The notes beneath the pieces are model-generated. The model was not told the DNA's origin. It did no database searches and saw only the letters and a list, made by a program, of their open reading frames with translations. Made by a program: the position numbers and the translations under genes. A DNA stretch of 64,000 nucleotides from Blautia pseudococcoides (lineage in GTDB: Bacteria > Bacillota > Clostridia > Lachnospirales > Lachnospiraceae), in the NCBI RefSeq assembly GCF_001689125.2, contig NZ_CP015405.2:3079001-3143000 (forward strand), given 5' to 3'. Positions 52,824 to 61,600 of this stretch are shown here, piece after piece. Each line of letters starts with the position of its first letter. Positions within the stretch are counted from its first letter, which is position 1.

Positions 52824-53918
52824 ATGCTGAAACATAAAGACCACTTCCACGGCAGCGACCTGGAAAAAATCGAAGAAATCTATGGAATCAAAAAGGAAGA
52901 CATCACCAGTTTTTCCGCCAATGTAAATCCTCTTGGCATCTCTCCCCTTTTAAGGGAGACACTGGCAAGCCATGTGGACGCCATCACCACCTACCCGGAC
53001 AGGGACTACGCAAAACTGCGCAAAAGTATCTGCGCCTACACCGGAGCCCAGTTTGAGAACATTATTGTGGGCAACGGCTCCACAGAGCTGATCTCCCTGT
53101 TCATCCAGACCACCCACCCGGAAAAAGCCCTGATCCTGGGTCCCACCTACTCAGAATACGAGAGGGAAATCGCGCTGGAAGGCGGACATACCCTCTATTA
53201 TCCCCTGAAGGAGGAGAACAACTTCCAGATGGATGTAAACGACCTGTGCAGCCAGATGAAAGACGGCCTGGACCTGCTGGTACTCTGTAATCCCAACAAC
53301 CCCACCGCCTCAGCCATCTCCAGAAAAGACATGCGGAAGATCCTGGATGCTGCCCTGCAGTACGGCATTGCAGTCATGGTGGACGAGACTTATGCAGAAT
53401 TCGCCCCGGACGACTTAAAAGTATCCTCTATTCCTCTGACCAACAATTACAATAACCTGATCGTACTCAGGGGGATATCCAAGTTTTTCGCAGCCCCCGG
53501 CCTGAGACTGGGCTATGCTGTAACGGGAAATCCGGACTTATTAAAATACATCAATACCAAAAAGAACCCCTGGACCATCAACAGCCTGGCCGAGATCGCG
53601 GGCTGTATCATGTTCTCAGACAAGGATTATATAGAAAAGACCCGCACCCTCATCACCACAGAGCGGGAGCGGCTGCTTTCGCTTTTGTCCGCATGGGATA
53701 CTGTGAAGGTCTATCCCTCCTGTACGAACTTTATTCTTATAAAAATATTGAAGGAGGATGTCACTTCAGATATGCTGTTTGACTGTTGTATAAGAAAAGG
53801 GCTTATGATACGTGACTGTTCCACATTTCCGTTCTTGGATTCTTCCTATGTGCGGTTCTGTGTGATGAGTCCGGAGAAAAATGATGAGCTGATTGGGGCT
53901 TTTCGGGAATTGTTGTAA
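52824..53918 (+). CDS. PLP-dependent aminotransferase class I/II, HisC/CobD-like
   Basis: 364 aa. The PLP enzyme pattern is visible: NGSTELISLF (phosphate-binding), NPNNPTASAI, VDETYAEFAP (Asp to the pyridine N), Lys in VLRGISKFFAAPGLRLGY (Schiff base), and Arg in YVRFCVM. The N-terminal HFHGSDLEKIEEIYGIKKED and FSANVNPLGISPLLRE resemble the histidinol-phosphate aminotransferase / threonine-phosphate decarboxylase (CobD) group. No cobalamin or histidine genes are near, so the substrate is open. The start at 52824 follows CGGAGG; the frame is open upstream but without a start that fits. Confidence 0.9.
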   Translation: MLKHKDHFHGSDLEKIEEIYGIKKEDITSFSANVNPLGISPLLRETLASHVDAITTYPDRDYAKLRKSICAYTGAQFENIIVGNGSTELISLFIQTTHPEKALILGPTYSEYEREIALEGGHTLYYPLKEENNFQMDVNDLCSQMKDGLDLLVLCNPNNPTASAISRKDMRKILDAALQYGIAVMVDETYAEFAPDDLKVSSIPLTNNYNNLIVLRGISKFFAAPGLRLGYAVTGNPDLLKYINTKKNPWTINSLAEIAGCIMFSDKDYIEKTRTLITTERERLLSLLSAWDTVKVYPSCTNFILIKILKEDVTSDMLFDCCIRKGLMIRDCSTFPFLDSSYVRFCVMSPEKNDELIGAFRELL

Positions 53919-53928
53919 GAAATGTTTT

Positions 53929-53969
53929 GGGCGGAGGGGTGGGGTGCTCCCATCACCTTCCCTCCGCCC
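53929..53969. terminator. Strong hairpin between aminotransferase and folBK genes
   Basis: GGGCGGAGGG (53929-53938) pairs perfectly with CCCTCCGCCC (53960-53969), with an inner partial stem. It separates convergent genes and has no T run. It may serve as a bidirectional RNA 3' end. Confidence 0.6.
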
Positions 53970-53979
53970 TATACCTACC

Positions 53980-54810
53980 TCATCTCTTTAATTCCGCCGC
54001 CAACTGCCCCACTGTCTTCCCAAGGACCGGATGCAGTTTCCAAGGAGCGATCTCCGCCAGCGGGATCAGCACAAAATCCCGCAGATGCATTTCCACATGT
54101 GGTACGTTCAGTTCTTCTGTATCTATGATCTCATCATCAAATAACAGCAAATCCAAGTCCAGTGTTCGCGGTCCCCAGTGTACCAGCCGTTCTCTTTTGG
54201 CTGCCTGTTCAATTTCATGCATCCGCACCAAAAGCTGAAACGGCTCATACAAAGTCCGCATACTGAGGCAGGCGTTCAGAAAGTCATCCTGCTCTACGCC
54301 GCCATAGGGTTCGGTCACCAGATACTCTGATACCTTCAGAACTTGGCAGCCTTCCGTCTTGTCCAGTTCCTCCACCGCCATATCCAGATATGCCTTCTTA
54401 TCTCCCAGATTGGAACCAAGGGCAATATAGGCGGTATGCCATCCCCTGGTTATCTTTACGGATACGGTTTTCAGCGGAAGCCCCACAGGGGCCCAGGGTT
54501 TTTTGATCTCCAGGGTGACTGCTTCCAGATGGGCGATGCTTCGGAGCATCTCCTCTGCCAGATGCTCCGCTGCAGCTTCAAGAAGCTTAAAGGTGTGCTT
54601 CTGCATGTAAGAAGTGATAAAATGGCTCACAGCACCATAGTCAATGGATGCTGCCAGTTCATCGGTTCTGCCTGCACGCAGTGTATTTGTGTACAGTATA
54701 GCGGATACCATGAATTTCTGGCCCAGTTTATTTTCCTCAGGGAACACACCGTGGTTTGCAAATATCTCCAAATCTTCTATGGTGATCTTATCGTATTTTT
54801 CCGGATTCAT
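53980..54810 (-). CDS. folB-folK: Bifunctional dihydroneopterin aldolase / HPPK
   Basis: 276 aa fusion. Residues 1-120 are dihydroneopterin aldolase (ITIEDLEIFANHGVFPEENK, catalytic Glu and Lys region FKLLEAAAEHLAEEM). Residues 125-276 are 6-hydroxymethyl-7,8-dihydropterin pyrophosphokinase, with TAYIALGSNLGDKKAYLDMA and the family signature GPRTLDLDLLLFDDEIIDTE. It performs two consecutive steps of folate synthesis: cleavage of dihydroneopterin and pyrophosphorylation of the product. It is the last gene of the folate operon, 4 bp after folP. Confidence 0.96.
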   Translation of the reverse strand: MNPEKYDKITIEDLEIFANHGVFPEENKLGQKFMVSAILYTNTLRAGRTDELAASIDYGAVSHFITSYMQKHTFKLLEAAAEHLAEEMLRSIAHLEAVTLEIKKPWAPVGLPLKTVSVKITRGWHTAYIALGSNLGDKKAYLDMAVEELDKTEGCQVLKVSEYLVTEPYGGVEQDDFLNACLSMRTLYEPFQLLVRMHEIEQAAKRERLVHWGPRTLDLDLLLFDDEIIDTEELNVPHVEMHLRDFVLIPLAEIAPWKLHPVLGKTVGQLAAELKR

Positions 54811-54814
54811 ATGC

Positions 54815-55633
54815 TTATATTCCCTTTCTCTGCCGCAGAATTGCCTGTGTCATGCGTATGGCGCGCAGGTTTTCTTTCACATCGTGGACTCTGACAAAGG
54901 CAGCACCTTTCTCTACGCCCATAACAGTAGTGACCAGTGTACCCTCCACCCTCTGGTCAGCAGGCAGGTCCAGGGTATTGCCGATTACGGATTTTCTGGA
55001 GGCTGCCAGAAGAACGGGATACCCAATCTCCCGCAGCATTTCCAGATGGTGGATCGCAGCCAGATTATGTTCATAGTTCTTTCCAAACCCTACGCCCGGG
55101 TCCAGGATGATCCTGTCATCTGCCACACCGGCCTCTTTTGCGATAGCAGCACACTCCCTTAAATCCCGGCACATATCCTGCATGAAATCTGTGTACTCTG
55201 CCTTCTCTCTGTTATGCATCAGACAGCAGGGGACCTGATACCGGGCCGTCAGCTCTGCCACCTTTTTGTCATATTTGAATCCCCAAATGTCATTTACCAT
55301 ATCAGCGCCTGCTTTTAAGGCAGCTTCCACTACCTGGCTTTTATAGCTGTCAATGGATACCGGAATATCAAAATTCTGTTTCAGCATCTCTATGACGGGC
55401 ACCACCCGGTCGATTTCCTCCTGCACGGTGATCTGCTGGTGTCCCGGACGCGTGGACTCTCCGCCCACGTCAACAATGGCAGCCCCTTCTGCGATCATGT
55501 CTGCTGCGTGCTGTTTTGCCCGCTCCATATCGTTCCACTTTCCGCCGTCTGAAAAGGAATCGGGGGTCACATTTAAAATCCCCATAATATAGCATTCATG
55601 TTCCGTATCAAAGATTCTGTTTCCGATTTTCAT
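54815..55633 (-). CDS. folP: Dihydropteroate synthase
   Basis: 272 aa. Family signatures MGILNVTPDSFSDGGKW (substrate loop), VDVGGESTRPGHQQI, DIWGFKYDKKV, LDPGVGFGKNYEHNL and RVHDVKEN (late Arg/His) are present. It condenses hydroxymethyldihydropterin pyrophosphate with 4-aminobenzoate and is the target of sulfonamides. The start at 55633 (MKIGNRIF) is fixed by AAGGAGA. It is followed immediately by folBK. Confidence 0.97.
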   Translation of the reverse strand: MKIGNRIFDTEHECYIMGILNVTPDSFSDGGKWNDMERAKQHAADMIAEGAAIVDVGGESTRPGHQQITVQEEIDRVVPVIEMLKQNFDIPVSIDSYKSQVVEAALKAGADMVNDIWGFKYDKKVAELTARYQVPCCLMHNREKAEYTDFMQDMCRDLRECAAIAKEAGVADDRIILDPGVGFGKNYEHNLAAIHHLEMLREIGYPVLLAASRKSVIGNTLDLPADQRVEGTLVTTVMGVEKGAAFVRVHDVKENLRAIRMTQAILRQRKGI

Positions 55634-55707
55634 TTTTTTATCTCCTTTTTCGTTACTGTTCACAGGCTACTGTCCCTGGGCACGGCGTGGACTGTGTATC
55701 ATAACGC

Positions 55708-56211
55708 TCACACGGTCAGCCGCATATTTTTCTTTTCCGTACTCCAATTACACTCCGCCTCTGCAGGGCAGGAAAAACAGCACCGGGACCTTTTGTCCGC
55801 GCGGTAAAGAATCCCGGCCAGATTCTTCCCTGTTTTCACTGAAATGTCTCTATGGCCTCCGATGGCCTCAAGAATCTCCTCTGTCTCCCTGTCCGAAAAG
55901 CCGCACGCTCTGAGTATAGGGGCTGCAATCTTTACTCCGCCTTCCTGGTGGGGAACCCCCTCTGTATACTGCAGGCCTCTTCCGATATCATGCAGAAGAG
56001 CTGCCGCATATATGATCTCTTTTGAAATCCCAAGACTTAGTTCCAGATTTTCAATATATGCAAGCCTTGCCGTATCCAGCAAATGCCGGGCGTCATGTCC
56101 GCAGAAAATCCGTTCTTTCTCCAACTCTTCAATATTATGTAAACTCTTTTGATAGCCCTGGTGGTTCCAGATCCGGTTCACCCGGGGCATATCCTCTTTG
56201 TTATCTGTCAC
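55708..56211 (-). CDS. HD domain phosphohydrolase in the folate operon
   Basis: 167 aa from a GTG at 56211 (GGGAG 8 nt upstream); starts at 56250 or at Met21 are alternatives. The HD domain residues are present: His-Asp in the GHDARHLLDTARLAY helix, the diagnostic AALLHDIGRGLQY, and a later His near EAIGGHRDI. The C-terminus is Cys-rich (RSRCCFSCPAEAECNW), suggesting a metal site. In Lachnospiraceae this gene sits inside the folate operon between folE and folP, so it may supply the missing phosphatase step that turns dihydroneopterin triphosphate into dihydroneopterin. That role is inferred from position. Confidence 0.85.
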   Translation of the reverse strand: MTDNKEDMPRVNRIWNHQGYQKSLHNIEELEKERIFCGHDARHLLDTARLAYIENLELSLGISKEIIYAAALLHDIGRGLQYTEGVPHQEGGVKIAAPILRACGFSDRETEEILEAIGGHRDISVKTGKNLAGILYRADKRSRCCFSCPAEAECNWSTEKKNMRLTV

Positions 56212-56298
56212 TTTTCCGCTCCCTTCTGCCTGGAATGAATTTTCAAACACACTCCAGGGCCGCTGAACTTTTCCTGAAAAGGAAAGGAACAGACTCTG

Positions 56299-56853
56299 TC
56301 AGCAGTCCAGCATTCTATAGAAGGAATTCTGCAGGTTTTCATTGTTGTCAAAGATACCTCTGGTTACCACAGATACGGTTCTGGTTCCCGGTTTTTTAAT
56401 TCCCCGCATGGTCATGCACATATGCTCTGCCTGTATCAGCACCATTACGCCCTTGGGCTTCAGTTCTTCCATAAAGGCGTCCGCGATCTGGGCTGTCAGT
56501 CTCTCCTGAAGCTGAAATCTCTTGGCAAAGACCTCCACGGTTCTTGCAATCTTACTAAGTCCCACCACTTCCCCGTTGGGAATATAGGCAATGGCTGCAT
56601 TCCCATAGAAGGGCAGCATGTGATGCTCACAGAAGGAATAAAAATGAATATCCTTTTCCATCACCATGTCATTATTGTCCACATGAAAACGCTTCCTCAG
56701 ATGCACTGCCGCATCATCCGAATATCCGGCAGCCAGTTCCTCATACATGCGGGCAATTCTGTCCGGTGTCTCCAAAAGTCCCTCTCTGTTTATATCCTCC
56801 CCAATCCCTTCCAGAATCAGGCCTACTCCCTCTTTTATCTTATCCTGGTTCAT
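56299..56853 (-). CDS. folE: GTP cyclohydrolase I
   Basis: 184 aa. Zinc ligands are visible in [20 protein letters not shown] (Cys, His) and [20 protein letters not shown] (Cys). [20 protein letters not shown] and [13 protein letters not shown] are conserved. It opens GTP to 7,8-dihydroneopterin triphosphate, the first step of folate synthesis. It starts 3 bp after the folC stop codon, so it is translationally coupled. Confidence 0.97.
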   Translation of the reverse strand: MNQDKIKEGVGLILEGIGEDINREGLLETPDRIARMYEELAAGYSDDAAVHLRKRFHVDNNDMVMEKDIHFYSFCEHHMLPFYGNAAIAYIPNGEVVGLSKIARTVEVFAKRFQLQERLTAQIADAFMEELKPKGVMVLIQAEHMCMTMRGIKKPGTRTVSVVTRGIFDNNENLQNSFYRMLDC

Positions 56854-56856
56854 GTT

Positions 56857-58149
56857 TTATTCTCCCTCCATGGACTGTACTTCCCGGTCAAGCTCCCCTA
56901 AAAAGGACAGAGAGCCAAACGCTGCGATCACGTCATCTTTCTGTGTATTTTTCATGCTTTTTTCCACAGCTTCCCGTATGCTGCCTGCTGCCTCCACGCT
57001 GGGATTCACCTTTTCCACAGCTTCTTTTAACTTTCCGGCAGAAAGCGCCCTGGGATTGCCCGGTGTTTCTATAGTGATAATATGTTTTGCAAGGGGTGCT
57101 GTCATCTCGATCACACTTTGATAATCCTTGTCCGCCAACACGCCCATAATAAAGTGCAGGTTTTTCCCCTGAAAATAGGTCTCAAGGGAATCTTTCAACA
57201 CCTTGGCCGCGGCCGGATTGTGGGCACCGTCTATGACCACCACCGGATTTTTGTGGATGACAGAAAAGCGTCCTCTCCAGAAGGCCGCCTTCATGCCTTT
57301 TCGCACCTGCTCCTCTGTCAGGGAATACCCAAGTTTTCGCAGTACCTCCACAGCCTCCAGCGCCAGGGCTGCATTCGTCACCTGGTATGTGCCCGCCAGG
57401 GTGATGTCCACGTCTTTCCAATTCTTATATGTAAAAGTCTGCTTCTCATAACCGTAATGTACATCCCGAAAAGCATCCGGGTCCACAACCGCCAGCTTAC
57501 AGTCCTTTTCACGGCAGACCCGCTTGATCACCGCCGCCGCTTTTGGGTCCTGCTTGGCACTTACCACCCATGTGTGTGGCTTGATGATTCCCGCTTTATT
57601 CTCTGCGACCTCCTGAAGCGTCCCGCCCAGAAACTCCATGTGGTCCATACCTATGGAGGAAATCATCTCCATTACTGTTGTTTTCACCACATTGGTGGCA
57701 TCCAGCGTCCCTCCAAGTCCGGTCTCCAGCACTACTATGTCACATTTCTGCTCCTTAAAATATAAAAAGGACAGGGCAGTCTCCACTTCAAACACAGTTG
57801 GGTTCCCTTTATTCTCCGCCTCCATGGCATCCACGGCCTCTTTGACCACGGTCACCAGGGCAGCCAGGGATTCCCTGTCTATCATCACTCCATCCACCTG
57901 AATCCGTTCCCGGTAAGCATATAGGGTTGGAGATATGTACCGGCCTGTCCGAAAGCCCGCTCCGGAAAGGATTGTAGACATATATGAGAGTGCTGACCCC
58001 TTTCCATTGGTACCGGAAATGTGGATAAATTTCAGATCATCCTGGGGATCACCAAGCCGTCCAAGCAGCTCTCTCATGTTATCCAGACCAAGTACACTTC
58101 CGTATTTGGACACCTCGTCCAAATATACTCTTGCTTCTTCGTAATTCAT
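56857..58149 (-). CDS. folC: Folylpolyglutamate synthase / dihydrofolate synthase
   Basis: 430 aa. The Mur-ligase P-loop is IHISGTNGKGSALSYMS; GLGGTLDATNVV and the substrate/metal motif SSIGMDHMEFLG follow, then VIDGAHNPAAAKVL in the C-terminal domain. It adds glutamate to dihydropteroate and folates. The start at 58149 (MNYEEARVYL) is set by the preceding AGGAG and by the absence of homology upstream. It is the first gene of the folate operon, with a near-consensus promoter at 58202-58230. Confidence 0.96.
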   Translation of the reverse strand: MNYEEARVYLDEVSKYGSVLGLDNMRELLGRLGDPQDDLKFIHISGTNGKGSALSYMSTILSGAGFRTGRYISPTLYAYRERIQVDGVMIDRESLAALVTVVKEAVDAMEAENKGNPTVFEVETALSFLYFKEQKCDIVVLETGLGGTLDATNVVKTTVMEMISSIGMDHMEFLGGTLQEVAENKAGIIKPHTWVVSAKQDPKAAAVIKRVCREKDCKLAVVDPDAFRDVHYGYEKQTFTYKNWKDVDITLAGTYQVTNAALALEAVEVLRKLGYSLTEEQVRKGMKAAFWRGRFSVIHKNPVVVIDGAHNPAAAKVLKDSLETYFQGKNLHFIMGVLADKDYQSVIEMTAPLAKHIITIETPGNPRALSAGKLKEAVEKVNPSVEAAGSIREAVEKSMKNTQKDDVIAAFGSLSFLGELDREVQSMEGE

Positions 58150-58201
58150 GTTTCTCCTATCCGAGGCGGCTCTCTTTTCTGTCCGTCTCTTTATCGTTCC
58201 C

Positions 58202-58230
58202 ATTATATTACTTTTCCCTTGTGTATTCAA
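58202..58230 (-). promoter_or_regulatory. Promoter of the folate operon
   Basis: On the minus strand TTGAAT (58225-58230) and TATAAT (58202-58207) have a 17-bp spacer. A perfect 16-bp palindrome GTTTTATATATAAAAC (58236-58251) lies just upstream of the -35 box and could be an operator or UP-like element. Confidence 0.8.
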
Positions 58231-58292
58231 GAAATGTTTTATATATAAAACGCTGCATAAAGAGGCACAGACTTTATTCCTTATACTTTCCT

Positions 58293-58625
58293 TTATAGAC
58301 CCTTTACATGATCTCCGGCTTTGCACTCTACTGGGATCACATGGTCATCACGAATAATCAGAAAATCCCCCTGATGTGTTGGCTCTCCGTTCCACACAGG
58401 CTGTTTACCGACATACCTATACGCGCCGCCATAATTCCCATTCAGGATTCCTGCCTGTATGGGCCAGTCGATGGAATCTCCATCCTGTGATGCCCTGGCT
58501 ATTTTTTTGCTTCTCTTGCCAACTGTGAGGGAAGAGAATCATACGCTGCAAGATGGCTGCAGGCATACCGCAGCAAAAAAAGGAGAAAACCTTTTCATCC
58601 CCTGGGATAAAAATGCCTCTCCATT
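58293..58625 (-). pseudogene. Frameshifted hypothetical gene downstream of polC
   Basis: Two overlapping frames make one coherent protein if a single base lost near 58542 is restored (CGTATGAT read as CGTTATGAT). They are GIFIPGDEKVFSFFCCGMPA and AAILQR, then YDSLPSQLAREAKKIARASQ, DGDSIDWPIQAGILNGNYGG, AYRYVGKQPVWNGEPTHQGD and FLIIRDDHVIPVECKAGDHV, ending KGL. No usable start codon lies before the first block, which begins right at the polC stop codon, so the 5' end also seems lost. Family not recognised. A weak hairpin plus T7 run (58577-58595), which could end polC transcripts, overlaps it. Confidence 0.55.
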
Positions 58626-58630
58626 TTTCT

Positions 58631-61600
58631 TTACTGAAAATCGAACAACGACATCTGATTGGAATCGGGCAGATCACCGAATAATCCCAGATCATCCATC
58701 AGATCAATAACCGTCTTGCTGACCTTTGTCCTGTTGCGGAAATCGTCTTTGGACAAAAATTCCCCTTCCTCCGCGGCAAGCACCACGGCATCGGCTGCCC
58801 TGTCTCCCAGACCCTCTATGGTATCCAGGGCGGGCATCAGCTTATCATCCATGATCTGGAAGGTGTGGGCATTGGCTTTATAAAGGTCAATAGGCAGAAA
58901 CTCAAATCCTCTGGCATACATCTCCTGCACAATCTTCATATCCCTGTAAGTATCCTGCTCCTTCTTGCTCAGGGTATCCTTGCGCTTCTCATAGTCGTCC
59001 ATAAAATACTCCAGCTTTTCTTTTCCCTGGCACATCAGCTCATAGGAAAAGGCAGTTGCACGGATACTGAAAAATGCTGCGTAGTATGCAAGCGGATAGT
59101 AAATCTTACAGTAGGCAATTCTCCATCCCATCATAACGTAAGCCGCTGCATGGGCTTTTGGGAACATGTACTTGATCTTCTTACAGGACTCAATATACCA
59201 GTCCGGCACATCGTGCGCTTTCATATCATCAATCCAATCCGGCTTCAGGCCCTTTCCTTTACGCACGCTCTCCATTATGGTAAAGGCCTGCCCGTGCTCC
59301 AGCCCCTTGTTGATCAGATATATCATGATATCATCTCGTGTACAGATACAGGTGGTGATGGTCGCCGTCCCTGACTTGATCAGATCCTGGGCATTTCCCA
59401 GCCACACATCCGTACCGTGGGACAGGCCGGAAATACGCACCAGATCAGAAAATGAGGTGGGATTGGCGTCGATCAACATCTGCATGGCAAAATCCGTTCC
59501 GAACTCCGGAACGCCCAGACAGCCCAGAGGACATCCCCTGATATCATCCGGTGTGATTCCCAATGCATCCGTATTTTTGAAAAGAGACATAACCTCATTA
59601 CTGTCCAGAGGGATCTCCCTGGCATTGATGCCGGTCAAATCCTCCAGCATACGGATCATTGTGGGATCATCGTGTCCCAGTATATCCAGCTTCAGCAGGT
59701 TGGAGTCAATGGAATGGTAATCAAAGTGTGTTGTGATAATATCGCTGCCCATATCATTGGCGGGATGCTGTACCGGGGTAAATTCCTCGATATCCCAGCC
59801 GATGGGAAGAACAATAATGCCGCCCGGATGCTGTCCCGTGGTCCTGCGGACACCTGTGCATCCCTGCACGATCCTGTTGATCTCACAGTACCGCTTCCGG
59901 CTTCCCCGCTCTTCAAAATAATTCTTCACATAACCGAAGGCTGTCTTTTCCGCAAGGGTACCGATGGTACCTGCCTTGAAGGTCTGCCCGGCCCCGAAGA
60001 TAACCTCCACATAACGGTGGGCCTTGCCCTGGTAATCTCCGGAGAAGTTAAGGTCAATATCAGGCTCCTTATCCCCCTTGAATCCCAAAAAGGTCTCAAA
60101 GGGAATATCAAACCCTTCTTTTGTCAGGGGCTTTCCACACACCGGACAGTTCTTATCCGGCATATCACAGCCGGCCCTGCCGGAGTAAGCCCGCACCTCC
60201 TCGGAATCAAAATCACAGTAATGACAGGAGGGACAGTAATAATGAGGGCTTAGAGGGTTTACCTCCGTGATACCTGACATAGTGGCAGCAAATGAAGAAC
60301 CCACGGAACCACGGGAACCTACCAGATAACCGTCACTGTTACTCTTCCACACCAGTTTCTGGGCAATCATATACATAACCGCATATCCGTTGGAGATGAT
60401 CGAGTTCAGTTCCCTCTCCAGACGCTCCTCAACCACTTTTGGAAGCTCATCCCCATATATCTCATGAGCCTTGCTGTAGCAGATCTCTCGCAGCATTTCA
60501 TCCGAATTTTCAATGACAGGGGGACATTTACCATTGTGGATCGGGGATATCTTCTCCACCATATCCGCAATCTTGTTTGGATTGGTGATAACAACTTCCT
60601 CAGCCTTCTCACTTCCCAGATAGGAAAATTCATCCAGCATTTCCTCCGTGGTATGAAGGTACAGAGGCGGCTGTTGATCCGCATCATCAAAGCCCTTGCC
60701 AGCCATGATGATCCTTCTGTATACCTCATCCGATGGGTCCAGGAAATGCACGTCGCAGGTGGCGACCACGGGCTTATTGAACATCTCCCCAAGCTTCACG
60801 ATCTTCTTATTGACATCCCTTAGATCATCCTCCGTCTGGATATCTGTCCGGTCCTCATTCCGCAGCATAAAGGCATTGTTACCGATAGGCTGGATCTCCA
60901 GATAGTCATAGAAGCTCACAAGTCTGGCGATCTCCGGTTCGGGTCTGCCGTTTAAGACTGCCTGGTACAATTCCCCTGCCTCACAGGCGGAGCCTATCAT
61001 AAGCCCCTCCTGGTATTTCAGATACAGGCTTTTGGGTATTCTGGGCCTTCTGTGATAATAGATCAGATGGGAATCTGACACCAGATGATAGAGATTCACC
61101 CTGCCCGTATCATTTTTAGCCAGGATGATGGCATGGTAAGAGGGCATTTTCTGCACTGCATTCACAGATACAGCCCCCTTCTCGTTAAGTTCATCCAGGG
61201 TGCCGATATCCCGCTCTTCACACATGGTGATAAATTTCTGGAAAATCTGGGCTGTACACTCCGCATCATCCACCGCCCTGTGGTGATGTTCCAGGGAAAC
61301 GCCCACTGCTTTCGCCACGGTATCCAGCTTAAAACGGTTTAACTGAGGAAGCAGGAAACGCGCCATTCCCACAGTATCCACGGACGTGTAGTCTGTCTCA
61401 ATCCCTAAATCCTTACAGTTCTTCTCAATAAAGCTCATATCAAATTCCGCATTGTGGGCAACCATGACAGCCCCTTTGCAAAACTCTACGAATTTTGGAA
61501 GCAGCACGTCAATGCCCTCTGCACCTGCTACCATACTGTCATTGATGCTGGTGAGTTTCTCAATTCTGAAGGGAATGGGGATTCTGGGGTTTACAAACTC

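Noticed and set aside
55651..55690. Fourth copy of the GTAACTGTTCAG repeat upstream of folP
   Set aside because: Only about 13 nt resemble the repeat and the pairing arm is absent, so it is not called a copy.
57082..57765. 227-codon plus-strand frame opposite folC
   Set aside because: Antisense to a conserved enzyme; no ribosome-binding site or recognisable motif.
58150..58290. THF riboswitch in the folC leader
   Set aside because: The leader from the promoter to the ATG is only about 45 nt and lacks the THF riboswitch core pattern.
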